NCBI RefSeq assembly: GCF_000250985.1
Contig: NW_013524646.1
Span: forward strand, 890,567 to 954,566
Length of the DNA: 64,000 nucleotides
Direction: 5' to 3'
Source: Nematocida parisii ERTm1
Taxonomy: Eukaryota; Microsporidia
Shown here: positions 10,006-19,599 of the stretch, in pieces
Position numbering within the stretch: the stretch's first letter is position 1
Layout of the letters: each line of letters starts with the position of its first letter
The notes under the pieces: generated by a model
Databases searched by the model: none
The model's input: only the letters and a program-made list of their open reading frames with translations
What the model was told of the DNA's origin: nothing
Made by a program: the position numbers and the translations under genes

Positions 10006-12180
10006 ATGAAAAAAAAGAGCATAATAAGAACAATACTACTGCTGGGTATACTTATTTTCCCATCAGTAGAATCTATATTACCTATAACAAATCCAGAGAC
10101 ACATATTGGTATAAAAGAAAGTAAAAACATAGAGAGCCTTGAAAGAATGCATAACAGCTCTAAATCATCAGACGAGATTGATGGGGAGGATAGCACCAAC
10201 ATCGCTAGATTTAAAAATGAAAATAAAAATGCAGATATAAAATTAGCTACTTTTTCAAAGCCAAACCAGATTTACTCTAGTGAAAATACTACTATAGACA
10301 CAGGAAGAAAGACACTTCAAGCAGAGAATCTAGCATCTACTAGCTTATTAAGTATATATACTCCATTGGACACAGAAGATATTCTCTCAACTACCTATAA
10401 AACAGAGCCAGAGCTACATATCAAAAATGCGCCTAACACACACCCAGTGTCTACAAAATACACTTTCTCAGAGAAATGTATAGAACAAAAAGATAGCGAA
10501 ATGACGAATTTATATTCAGCAATAAGCGATTCACAAGAATTAGCATCAGAATATTCCTCTAATTTAGAAAAAATACAGCTGATGAAAATGCTTGAGAGTA
10601 TTGTTATAAAACATACGCATCTGCCTAAACTAGTCCATTCTAATGATTTCAAAATTATTCATTCAATTTTTACAAACAAAGATAGAAATGTAGCTAAAAT
10701 ATTCAGAGTTTCAGGTAAAATAGAAAACAAAACACTATGGGAGGTGCTGCGGGCATGTGAAGAAGGAGATTATATAGACATAAATAACAACTGCACCGAT
10801 CATATTCTTCGAGTCACTCTTTTGTATCCCTCTAATTTAATATACATTCCACTTATTGTGCATGCATTGCTTACACTCTATGACCCAACCAAGATTTCCG
10901 ATACTTGTTTAACACTATCTCAATTTGACTTTTTGCCCAATAAGAATATATTCAACGACTTTCAAGTGTTTAAAACAATACAGAAACTCACAATATCTAA
11001 TGTGACAATTTGCACCAGTGCATTAAACACATTGTGTGGGTTTACTAATTTAAAAGAACTGTCCTTTGAAACAGACACAGTCTTATACTCTAATAATACT
11101 ATCCTGCGCATGCATTTGCCTAATTTAGAAAGCCTCAAAATACATTGCATTAACAAATACTATGCAAATTTGATACTTACTGGATTAAACTCATGCAATA
11201 ATCTTAAAAGTTTAGATATAATAGGCATTGATTTTATGGATACAATGGGCCTAAATTTTATATCGAATCATATGAGCATAGCTTCGCTCACTTTAAAGAA
11301 CATAGTGTTCGACGGCTGCCCGGACTTTTTTTTTCTTAAAAGAATGCAGGCTCTCAAAAGATTAACTATGAGAAGTATTTTCTACTCATACACAGAAAAA
11401 TTTAAAATAGAAGATTTAAGTGTAATTAAGCAGAATTATAACTATATAAACTTAGACTTAGGATATTCGGGCAGCAAAATACCTGAAGACTATGAAAATA
11501 TAATAACAAGAAACCGTGAAGTTGGAAAGGGCATCTCTCTTACAGATCTTTGTATAGACAATAAGCTGTACAAAGATCTAGGGCTGGATAAAATAGAGCC
11601 AGTAAAGGGCCACAGACACAATATATGTATTGCATTTGCAAATAACATAGAATGTGGCTGGGTAGATTCAATTTTATTAGAATTCAGTCTAAGCAGCACG
11701 CACTACCAACTTGATATTAACACCAAGCCGTGCACTAAAATTCCTATGGCAATGCTGCTAGAATACATTCGCAATATTGCTTTCCCATTTTTACAGGCTA
11801 AAACTATTGAAAAAATACATCTACTAAACTCTCTTAATATATTCAAGAAAAATGCAATAATGGGCATTCTTTCAGATCAAATTATGAAGTATGCAAAGAA
11901 CAACAAGATAAAACGTTTAAAACTAATGTCTTTAGTGCCTTCAACAGCAATAGACCTGTATAAGATTATTATGTTTAATAATAGTATGCCAGATCTCTAT
12001 GGGGTAGATTTAATAAACATTGAATTTGTATTAACTAATACCAAACCTACAAGTCAGGATGAAGAAAGTGTTATGAAATACTACAAAGAATATATCCAAG
12101 CTAACACTAGCTCGTTTTATTTTAAACTATGCACATTTGTCAAAAATGGAAGTGCTTTTAAAATTACAGGGCATCCATAA
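10006..12180 (+). CDS. Family B leucine-rich-repeat-like anchored protein (724 aa)
   Basis: Unknown function. Basic start 'MKKKS', hydrophobic signal or anchor 8-24, then a variable Ser/Thr/Asn/Glu-rich stalk to about 190. 'KTLWEVLRACEEGDYIDI' lies near 242. A leucine-rich-repeat-like region follows ('LTISNVTICTSALNTLCGFTNLKEL', 'LESLKIHCINKYYANLILTGL', 'LKSLDIIGIDFMDTMGLN', 'SLTLKNIVFDGCPDFFFLKRM') and ends at 'SIFYSYTEKF' near 458. The conserved C-terminal domain (480-724) includes 'LSDQIMKYAKNNKIKRLKLMSLVPSTAID'. It is the first gene of the tandem family B array at 10-23.4 kb. A role at the parasite surface or in the host is inferred from topology and expansion. Confidence 0.9.
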   Translation: MKKKSIIRTILLLGILIFPSVESILPITNPETHIGIKESKNIESLERMHNSSKSSDEIDGEDSTNIARFKNENKNADIKLATFSKPNQIYSSENTTIDTGRKTLQAENLASTSLLSIYTPLDTEDILSTTYKTEPELHIKNAPNTHPVSTKYTFSEKCIEQKDSEMTNLYSAISDSQELASEYSSNLEKIQLMKMLESIVIKHTHLPKLVHSNDFKIIHSIFTNKDRNVAKIFRVSGKIENKTLWEVLRACEEGDYIDINNNCTDHILRVTLLYPSNLIYIPLIVHALLTLYDPTKISDTCLTLSQFDFLPNKNIFNDFQVFKTIQKLTISNVTICTSALNTLCGFTNLKELSFETDTVLYSNNTILRMHLPNLESLKIHCINKYYANLILTGLNSCNNLKSLDIIGIDFMDTMGLNFISNHMSIASLTLKNIVFDGCPDFFFLKRMQALKRLTMRSIFYSYTEKFKIEDLSVIKQNYNYINLDLGYSGSKIPEDYENIITRNREVGKGISLTDLCIDNKLYKDLGLDKIEPVKGHRHNICIAFANNIECGWVDSILLEFSLSSTHYQLDINTKPCTKIPMAMLLEYIRNIAFPFLQAKTIEKIHLLNSLNIFKKNAIMGILSDQIMKYAKNNKIKRLKLMSLVPSTAIDLYKIIMFNNSMPDLYGVDLINIEFVLTNTKPTSQDEESVMKYYKEYIQANTSSFYFKLCTFVKNGSAFKITGHP

Positions 12181-12280
12181 CAAAATACTTGGGGTATACG
12201 TCTATAGTTTAATTTCATGTACTTAATTAAGAATACAACTAAGACGCTCTTTCGTTCCCAGTGGCAAGCACACTATTGTA

Positions 12281-12385
12281 TGAATAAATAACTATAATAA
12301 TTTTAGAATTTAAATAAAAACATGTATGAGAATAATAAATACTCAAGTTTTGGGCGTATACTTATTATTCGGGTTATATTGTAAA
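12281..12385 (+). repeat. Shared 3'-flank repeat of family B genes, copy 1
   Basis: TGAATAAATAACTATAATAA begins a ~105-bp block nearly identical to 23546-23670 and similar to 15039-15163. Each copy lies about 35-105 bp after a family B stop codon and contains AATAAA words, so it probably represents the conserved 3' untranslated and terminator region copied with the genes. The block includes the 10-mer TTCGGGTTAT at 12368. Confidence 0.8.
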
Positions 12386-12812
12386 GTTATACTAGATTTA
12401 CTGGGGAGTATATCCAAGGAATACGGAATAAAGAAAAATATACTACAAGCTATATAAAAAGAAAAGGAGCCCTCATAGTATATAGAAGTATGAAGCAGTA
12501 TAACGAAAAAGACATGAAATAGCTAGAAAATTATGACTGACAAATTACAGGCCCATAGACCTTTATTTGTAGATTTAGGATAAGTAATTAGTAAGCAGCC
12601 GATCACATTTAATGTGTATTCAGTAATTGCACAGATTGAATTGAATTTTTGAGATGTATAGTGTATACCAAAAGGCATGTAACACAGTGCGCTCCTAGTA
12701 TACCCCCAAATTATACTATTTATGTTTAAAAATTTTATATTCATATAGAAAAATAATTAGAAAAAACCATATTCTATTTTATCTTATATCAGATGCAAAA
12801 ATATAGATATAT

Positions 12813-12834
12813 ATCTAAGATTTTTTAATTTTTC
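12813..12834 (+). promoter_or_regulatory. Family B leader element
   Basis: ATCTAAGATTTTTTAATTTT directly precedes the ATG (ending TTC-ATG). Same element and spacing as at 16211, 27789 and 55822. Confidence 0.6.
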
Positions 12835-15000
12835 ATGGAGAAGAAGAGCGTGAAAATCTTTTTAATGTTGTGCATACTTGTTTGTCTGGCAGGGATGGGA
12901 ATAATATTTGCAACAAAGGAAAATAGTCTAGAATTCGGGAGTGGGGATGTTAATCATTCAGTGCTAGAGACAAAATATGAAACGTGTCTAGAGATAAAAG
13001 ATATAGAGGAAGAAAACTCTCCAAGCATTGAAAAACCCCCAGAAAGACCAAGTACAAGCGCACAGAATATTTTAAATAAAAGTGCGTTGAATACAGAAGA
13101 GATAGCGCCACATACAAGTTTAAACACAGGGACTTTATTAAATATAAAGGAGCAAGAACAGACAGTAAGAGAAAACATACCATTTAATTTTGTTAATAAA
13201 GAAGCAGAGATTTCTACAGAAAATGCACCTAGCACAGAGCCAGTATTTACAAAATATAATGATTTAAATGAGCTTATAAAAAAAGAAAGTGTGATTTCGG
13301 GTATAGAAAATAAAACAAGTCCAAATCCATTGGAAAATAATTCACAGGAATTGGCATCAGTTTCTACATGCAATCCCAAAGAGGAGTTGATAGAAATGTT
13401 AGAGTGCATAGTTAAAAGAAACCCAAGCCTAGATCCAAAAACTCAAAAAATTTATAATGACATTTATACTATTAATGCACTTCTCATAAACAGAAACACA
13501 GTTGTACTTGAAAATTTGAGATTATCCAGTATAAATGTAGTAGAAAAAATAACACTATGGGAGGTGCTGCAGGCTTGCAAAGAAGGAAAGTCCATAGACA
13601 TAGATGTCAGCAGTTCAGACCCTATTATGTGGATCATTTTTTATTATCCTAACGACCTTTTGTATATTCCACTTATTGTACATGCGATATTCACTTACTA
13701 TACTCCGAAAAATATATCTAATATCACTATATCTATATTAAAGTTTAACTTCGAGTTTAACATAAATGTTTTGAATGAATTTCAAATATTTAAAGAAGTA
13801 AAGAGCATTACAATAGCAAAGTCACATATTTATTCCAACACACTAAATATATTAAAAGACTTTAGCAATTTGAAGGTACTTTATATTTCAAAAGGACTAA
13901 TATTAAATATAGGCGATGCATGCATTATTCCAACCTTGCCAACAACCCTAGAAAGACTACAAATATCTGATATTGATAAATACAATGTAAACTGGATGCT
14001 TAGTGAATTAGACTCCTGGGATAATATAAAAGAAATAGATATTTCGGGAGTTAACTTCATGGATACCTTTGTTCTGAACAAATTAAAAACGCTTAGCAAA
14101 ATAACTTCATTCAGACTCAAAGACATAGTGTTTGCTGGTGCCCCAAACTTTTCCTTCCTTAAACAAATGAGTGAACTAAATCAGTTGTTCATGTGCAATA
14201 TTTTCTATTCCTACACAGAAAAATTTGAACTAAACAAGTTAGATAAAATTAAAAGTAATCTAGCGTACTTATTCCCAGACATTATAGAAAAAAAAGTGAT
14301 GGTCGGGTATGCGTATCTAGCAAAGGAAAACAGAATGGTTGGCGATTACATCTCTCCTATGAATATTATTGTTGATAGCAAGCTGTATGCTGACCTAAGG
14401 CTGCGTAGAATAGAATGCAAAGCAGGGAAACCATATAATATTCGAATTGAGTTTGTGAATAGTATGGATCATTTATTGGCTAATTCAGTTGGATTACAAT
14501 TCACTCTAAATGATACACATTCCTGCCTTGATATTAAAGTTGAGCCGAAAGCAGCAGTAAATCCTAAATCCTTATTGCTTGAGAATCTAAAAAATATTAA
14601 ATTTCCATTCTTACAAATTAAAACCATTGAAACAATACATCTAGAGAGCTCCCTTAACAACAAATCAGAAAAAAGTGCAATAATGGACATTCTTTCACAT
14701 CAAATTATGAAGTATGCAAAGAACAACAAGATAAAAAACATAAAACTGGTATCCCTAGTGCCAGCAGCAAGAATAGATATACGCAAGCTTGATTTATTTA
14801 ACAGAATTGTGCCGAGTCTTGAAATCCTAAAGCTATCAAATATCACCTTTACAACAAAATACATAATCCCCAAAAATATGGATGAAAAAAATATTCTGAA
14901 GACCTGTAAAAAATATATTAAAAATAACCCGAATAACGCAATTGGGTCTTACTTATTTTCCAAAAAACAAAATAATCTTACGCTTGTTGGGAATTTATAA
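12835..15000 (+). CDS. Family B leucine-rich-repeat-like anchored protein (721 aa)
   Basis: Unknown function. 'MEKKSVK' head and signal anchor 8-26. The stalk to ~178 contains degenerate 'SLNT..LLNIKE' words. The conserved block 'NPKEELIEMLECIVKRNPSL' lies near 180, 'ITLWEVLQACKEGKSIDID' near 238, the leucine-rich-like region at 290-450, 'IFYSYTEKFEL' near 455, and the C-terminal domain with 'LSHQIMKYAKNNKIKNIKLVSLVP' near 620. Bases 13371-13627 are almost identical to 21838-22094 of a neighbour although the flanking coding DNA is clearly diverged, indicating recent sequence exchange. The start is fixed by the leader element. Confidence 0.9.
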   Translation: MEKKSVKIFLMLCILVCLAGMGIIFATKENSLEFGSGDVNHSVLETKYETCLEIKDIEEENSPSIEKPPERPSTSAQNILNKSALNTEEIAPHTSLNTGTLLNIKEQEQTVRENIPFNFVNKEAEISTENAPSTEPVFTKYNDLNELIKKESVISGIENKTSPNPLENNSQELASVSTCNPKEELIEMLECIVKRNPSLDPKTQKIYNDIYTINALLINRNTVVLENLRLSSINVVEKITLWEVLQACKEGKSIDIDVSSSDPIMWIIFYYPNDLLYIPLIVHAIFTYYTPKNISNITISILKFNFEFNINVLNEFQIFKEVKSITIAKSHIYSNTLNILKDFSNLKVLYISKGLILNIGDACIIPTLPTTLERLQISDIDKYNVNWMLSELDSWDNIKEIDISGVNFMDTFVLNKLKTLSKITSFRLKDIVFAGAPNFSFLKQMSELNQLFMCNIFYSYTEKFELNKLDKIKSNLAYLFPDIIEKKVMVGYAYLAKENRMVGDYISPMNIIVDSKLYADLRLRRIECKAGKPYNIRIEFVNSMDHLLANSVGLQFTLNDTHSCLDIKVEPKAAVNPKSLLLENLKNIKFPFLQIKTIETIHLESSLNNKSEKSAIMDILSHQIMKYAKNNKIKNIKLVSLVPAARIDIRKLDLFNRIVPSLEILKLSNITFTTKYIIPKNMDEKNILKTCKKYIKNNPNNAIGSYLFSKKQNNLTLVGNL

Positions 15001-15531
15001 CAAAATAATTGAATCCTAGCAATGAATCTACCACTATACGAATAAATAACTATAATAATTTTGGAATTTAAATAAAATGTATGTGAATGGTAATAAATAC
15101 TCAAGCCTCGGTTATATAATTGTTATTTTGAGCTATGTTGTAAATTTAGACCTGCTGTCTTAGGAGCTGCTCTTATTTAGAGCATATAACTCGAATAGTA
15201 TAAAATACTATAAAAACTGGTTATTCTCTATGATACACATGTATAGCAGACAGCATGCCAAGAAAATAAAAACTTAAAAAGAATAAAAAATGAACCGCCC
15301 CACAACAAACATATCTTATTGATGCTTTTCAAGTATATAACCCGAATTTCAATCTTGTTGATTTGTTGGATTAAATTAGTATGTATAAGAAATAAACATG
15401 ATATAACCCGAAATTTAAATTGGAGAAAAGCATCTCAGATGTAATATATTTGTAATCTCTGAGCATACATAGCTCAAGATATTGAATGATTTTTGTAGTT
15501 TTTCGATTTAAATAAGACTTTTAAAGAAAAA
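15001..15531. other. Intergenic spacer of the tandem array
   Basis: It contains the shared 3' repeat (15039-15163), two exact copies of the recurrent 10-mer (15337 and 15403, as ATAACCCGAA), and DNA related to 19380-19600 ('CAAGTATATA...CTTGTTGATT'), the region before the intact small coiled-coil gene. Confidence 0.55.
15039..15163 (+). repeat. Shared 3'-flank repeat of family B genes, copy 2
   Basis: CGAATAAATAACTATAATAA onward matches 12281-12385 and 23546-23670. Similarity to the third copy extends through 'AATTTAGACC.GCTGT'. The place where the other two copies carry TTCGGGTTAT or TTCGGGGTAT differs here. Confidence 0.75.
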
Positions 15532-15687
15532 ATGCAAGAAGAGTGTACATGCAGAAAGAGATGCCTCAAGTGTGTCCATTCAGTCGCTGTACTGCTCGTT
15601 ATATCCGGGCCGTTTTATTGCATGGGTATGCATTTTCTATCTAGAAAAGAGCAAGCCATTAAACTTCAGACATACAGAAATAGATAA
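15532..15687 (+). pseudogene. Decayed copy of the small coiled-coil secreted gene (51 codons left)
   Basis: An ATG at 15532 opens 51 codons (begins MQEECTCRKRCLKC, then a hydrophobic stretch 'VAVLLVISGPFYC'). The start and ~40 bp before it align with the start of the intact gene at 19600: 'TGATTT..GTA.TTTC.ATTTAA' upstream, then ATGC..CAAGAGT.TACA...AAAGAGA. The intact relative has 336 codons, and nothing resembling its coiled-coil part follows here, so I read it as a truncated remnant. It occupies the same place in the repeating unit, between two family B genes. A short expressed anchored peptide cannot be excluded. Confidence 0.55.
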
Positions 15688-16231
15688 AATATTAGACTGC
15701 ATATGCGGTAACTATATTTAGCACTCTCGATAAGGGATTGAAGATGTGAAGGTAACATAAGAGAAGAAAAGCTCAGAACTTCAGTAAAAACAATGTGTAA
15801 AGTAGAATTCATCTACTGCCATATAGCAATTCATGGTAAAAATAATAGAAAAAGAAAATATGAAAAGGAAATGGGTGAACACAATAAAACTCTGCCTAAA
15901 GTAATAGGAATGCCTTGCCGATCGATATCTAAAGCAAGATTATACATACACAAGATACACAAAATATATGTACCCCTTTTTGGCGAGAAATTGAATAATT
16001 ATTAAATATCAGATCCAATTTAACATCTGTGTACTAATTACATATAATGAATTGAATTTTAAGTTGAAATTATACCTTATGGTATTTAAATAAAGTTCAC
16101 TTCTGTATGGTTTGTGTTATTTTGTGATGTTAGTTATGTTTGCTATCACTATATTTCTATATAAAAACGGAGAAGCTTTTTTATCTTATCTTAAATACGC
16201 AGCTATAAATATCTAAGATTTTTAATTTTTA
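15688..16231. other. Intergenic spacer
   Basis: Includes a 70-codon frame (15793-16005) that I do not support. 'TTATTAAATA..AGAT..AATTTAA' near 16000 resembles 20812-20850, the DNA after the intact small gene. The leader of the next family B gene is at the end. Confidence 0.45.
16211..16231 (+). promoter_or_regulatory. Family B leader element
   Basis: ATCTAAGATTTTTAATTTTT directly before AATG; this is the best match to the family consensus. Confidence 0.6.
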
Positions 16232-18868
16232 ATGAAGAAGAAAAATGTGAGAGTATTGATAGTGCTGTGCATGCTTAGCTGTCTAGTAGGAATAGGAGTA
16301 TTAATGGTTACATCTCAAAATATAAGAGAAGTAAAGAATAAGAGCAGCAAAGAAAGCCTTAGTGCGAAACCGGCGATAGAAGAAGACTGTAAGGTAAAGC
16401 ATGAGATAAGCTTTGAAAATATTTTAGATAAGACCAAGGCCACTGCTTTAGATAAAGAAGAAATAGCACCAATGGCAAATGACACTAGTTTAAATACAGA
16501 TAATTCATTAGATGTAGACAAGAAGTTACAAGAAATAACAGAAGAAAAGATAATATCTAGTAGTTTAAACACAGAGGCTGCATTAAATATAAAAAAAGAG
16601 GAAGAAAAAGTGTCCAATGCAGAAAACAATCTAATAAACGTTAGCTCAGGCGTAGATGCTGCTTTAGACCCAGAAACAAAGACATTAGATGTAGAAGGCG
16701 GATTGAATACGAATTTAATGGATACAGGCAATCAATTGGATACAAAAAGAAAGTCATTTGAAATACCAGAAGATATAATGCTATCTACTACTTTATATGC
16801 GCAGGATTCTCCGAATATAGAAATGCAGATAATAACTTCAGACTGCATGGTGCTTACTAGTTTAAATACAGATAACCCATTAGATACAAAAGATGAATTC
16901 TTTAGTAATCTAAGTGCCGCGGCGAATTCATTTAAGAAAGAAGACAGGCTGCGCATACATCCAACTAACAAGAATCCATTATATATAAAAAAGTTATTAG
17001 CAACAATAGAAGAAGAAAACAGATCCTCTGCAGAGTCAGAAATACCCCTAGAAATGGAATCTGATAAAAATTTCATATGTAAAGAATGCAGTCTATCAGA
17101 GATGGACATAACACAAGAGGTTGTAGAGATGCCAGATATAGGAGATATGGATAAACAGAATTCCAAAATAGAACGTCCTCAAGAAATAGCATCAGTTTTT
17201 GTATATAGCCCGCAAGAGGAACTAATAGAGATGCTAGAATGCATTGCTAGACAGAATCCAAGCCTGTCTACACAGCTGGAAAAGTATAATGACGAGCATA
17301 CTATTAATGCACTTCTTAAGAACAGAAATGCGATTGTAATTAGACAAATTGCTTTTTCTAACCTAATGACAGTAGAAGAAATAACACTATGGAAGGTGCT
17401 GAAGACATGCAAAAAAGGCCTTCCCAGAAATTCTGCATGCAGTGAATCTACTATTTTGATAAGTCTTTTATATCCTCCTGACATGATGTATAATCCATTT
17501 GTTGTGCATGCAATGCTTACTTATTACAATCCAAACACCCTATCTAATGTTTTTTTGTCTCTATTACAGTTTGACTTCCAGTATAGTAAGAACATATTCA
17601 ATGAATTTCAAATATTTAAAAAGATATATAGGCTTACAATATCTAGAACAATTATTCACACCTGCACTATTAATTCACTAGGGGAGTTCAGCAACTTAAA
17701 AGTGCTTTCTTTTTATACAGGAGAGATTTTAAGCTCTGATTCCATCAGCTTGGCTGCCTCCCTACCAAAGAATCTAGAAATACTAATTATGTTTGGTATT
17801 GACAATGCACATGCAAACTGGATAATTAATGGGTTAAATTCCTGCGATAATATATATGAAATAGATATTTCCGGGATTGATTGCATGGATACTCATGCAC
17901 TAAACCAACTAACAGTTCTTAATGCACTAAATGAATTTTCTCTAAAAGATGTGGTTTTCTTTGACTGTCCAGACTTTTCGTTCCTCAAGAAAATGAAGGC
18001 GCTCAAAAAACTATCCATGTATAATATTTTCTACTCATACACAGAAGAGCTTAAAGTAAAAGACTTGAATATAATTAAACAAAGCATTATGTACTTAATC
18101 CCAGAAAACACAGAAAATAGTGTGTTGGATAAATATGCAGATGTAGTAAATAGGAACAAAGAAGTTGGCAGCTGTATTTCTCCTACAGATATCAATATAG
18201 GAAGCAATCTGTACTATGACCTAGGACTGCATAGAATAGAGCCTAGTGAGGAAATTAAGTATAATATAAGCATTGTGTTTGATATAACCCCATGCTATCT
18301 CTTGTTAGAAACTACTACAGTATGTTTTTCTTTAAACCAAGCACACCAGATGCTCGATATTAAAGTTGGGCTTCCGCGCAACCCAATCACACAAGAATTA
18401 TTTTTCAAAACTCTACAAAGAATTGAATTCCCGTTCTTAGAAATCAAAACAATTGGCACAATATATCTAGAGAATACATTTATCACCCAGAAAGAAAATG
18501 AAGTAATGGACATGCTTTCAGACAAAATTATGGAGTATGAAAGGAATAACAAAATAAAAGGTATAGGTCTAATCTCCCTATTACCCTCAGTAACAATAGA
18601 TATGTACAAGATTATTATGTTTAACAATACTATGCCAGACCTTCTGAATCTAAAACTAACAAATATTTCTTTTGCAGCAGATAGCACTATACCTGAAGAT
18701 AAAGATGAAAAATTGGCTATGAAATCATATAAAAAGTTTATGGAAAAAAATCCAAATCTTAAGGCCTACTTATTTATTAAAGAAGAAGACAACCCAAAAT
18801 CAAATATTAAAAGCCGCTTTTTTTCTAAAAAGAAAACCAATGCTTTAAAAATTATTGGAAGCTCATAG
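16232..18868 (+). CDS. Family B protein with expanded stalk (878 aa)
   Basis: Unknown function; the longest family B member. 'MKKKNVR' head and signal anchor 8-26. The stalk runs to about 325, roughly 150 residues longer than in its siblings, and carries degenerate repeats built on 'SLNT(D/E)..LD.K' (for example 'TSLNTDNSLDVDKKLQEI', 'SSLNTEAALNIKKEEE', 'TSLNTDNPLDTKDEF'). Then come 'PQEELIEMLECIARQNPSL' near 328, 'ITLWKVLKTCKKG' near 384, the leucine-rich-like region and 'IFYSYTEELKVKDL' near 599. The last ~40 residues are basic ('KSNIKSRFFSKKKTNALK'), an extra tail compared with siblings. Bases 18023-18173 are nearly identical to 22655-22805. Confidence 0.9.
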   Translation: MKKKNVRVLIVLCMLSCLVGIGVLMVTSQNIREVKNKSSKESLSAKPAIEEDCKVKHEISFENILDKTKATALDKEEIAPMANDTSLNTDNSLDVDKKLQEITEEKIISSSLNTEAALNIKKEEEKVSNAENNLINVSSGVDAALDPETKTLDVEGGLNTNLMDTGNQLDTKRKSFEIPEDIMLSTTLYAQDSPNIEMQIITSDCMVLTSLNTDNPLDTKDEFFSNLSAAANSFKKEDRLRIHPTNKNPLYIKKLLATIEEENRSSAESEIPLEMESDKNFICKECSLSEMDITQEVVEMPDIGDMDKQNSKIERPQEIASVFVYSPQEELIEMLECIARQNPSLSTQLEKYNDEHTINALLKNRNAIVIRQIAFSNLMTVEEITLWKVLKTCKKGLPRNSACSESTILISLLYPPDMMYNPFVVHAMLTYYNPNTLSNVFLSLLQFDFQYSKNIFNEFQIFKKIYRLTISRTIIHTCTINSLGEFSNLKVLSFYTGEILSSDSISLAASLPKNLEILIMFGIDNAHANWIINGLNSCDNIYEIDISGIDCMDTHALNQLTVLNALNEFSLKDVVFFDCPDFSFLKKMKALKKLSMYNIFYSYTEELKVKDLNIIKQSIMYLIPENTENSVLDKYADVVNRNKEVGSCISPTDINIGSNLYYDLGLHRIEPSEEIKYNISIVFDITPCYLLLETTTVCFSLNQAHQMLDIKVGLPRNPITQELFFKTLQRIEFPFLEIKTIGTIYLENTFITQKENEVMDMLSDKIMEYERNNKIKGIGLISLLPSVTIDMYKIIMFNNTMPDLLNLKLTNISFAADSTIPEDKDEKLAMKSYKKFMEKNPNLKAYLFIKEEDNPKSNIKSRFFSKKKTNALKIIGSS

Positions 18869-19599
18869 CAAACACTTGAATTTCAATCACACAGCAGTTT
18901 TCGCATTTAATACAAGTAAGAAAATTTTCTCTACATGCCGCAATGACTAATCCTATTGTATGAATAAATAAACTGCTATATTAATTTTAGAGTTTAAACA
19001 AATGTATACTTATAGAGTGTGTAATAATATTTGAACTCTTTCTATACACTGTTTCTGGGATATTTTTAATGAAAAGCGGCTGTTAATGGTTTTCTGGATG
19101 TATTGTAATGTTAAGTGGTTTATTGGCTATGAGATATTCAGATATCTATTAAAATAAAATATTATTTATATCTTACAATAAATATTTATAAGAGTATTTT
19201 AAAGTGTACACTAAAGAAAAAAAATAGAACAATATTGAATTTTAGGATTTCTATATTTTAAAATAGAATAAATAAAACATAATAGTACTAAAATATATTA
19301 AAGAAAAAACAAATAAAATGGAACAAGGCTCAATATACACAGTAGCGATACTCGCACATAATTAAATATAAAGCAAGGAGAACACAGCTCGCATATATAC
19401 GCTTCAAGTATATATTTGAAATGTCTTGTTGATTGGCTAGATTAAGCCGGTTCATATAGGGAGAATACATAAAATAGTCAGAATAATGTCGGGTTATATC
19501 AAGTACAACTTATGCAAATAAAAAAAGCGCGTATATAACTTAAATAATCAAATGATTTAGGAGTATTTCTATTTAAGATGAAGCTTCTAAAACACAAAA
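18869..19599. other. Intergenic spacer of the tandem array
   Basis: A diverged version of the family B 3' flank (TGAATAAATAAAC... at 18960) and a partial repeat E copy (about 19148-19180). From 19380 to 19590 it holds DNA related to 15300-15530, including a near match to the 10-mer (GTCGGGTTAT at 19488). Confidence 0.5.

Larger units (their letters stand above)
12181..12834. other. Intergenic spacer of the tandem array; small gene apparently lost
   Basis: It starts with the shared 3' repeat (12281-12385), then resembles the DNA that follows the small coiled-coil gene at 19600-20610 ('AATAAAGAAAAA.TACTA' near 12430, 'ATTGAATTTTTGA' near 12645). By comparison with 18.9-21.2 kb, the small gene of the repeating unit seems to be missing here. 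The family B leader is at the end. Confidence 0.5.

Noticed and set aside
15793-16005. 70-codon frame
   Set aside because: No signal sequence, no relative in the window and no leader; probably chance.
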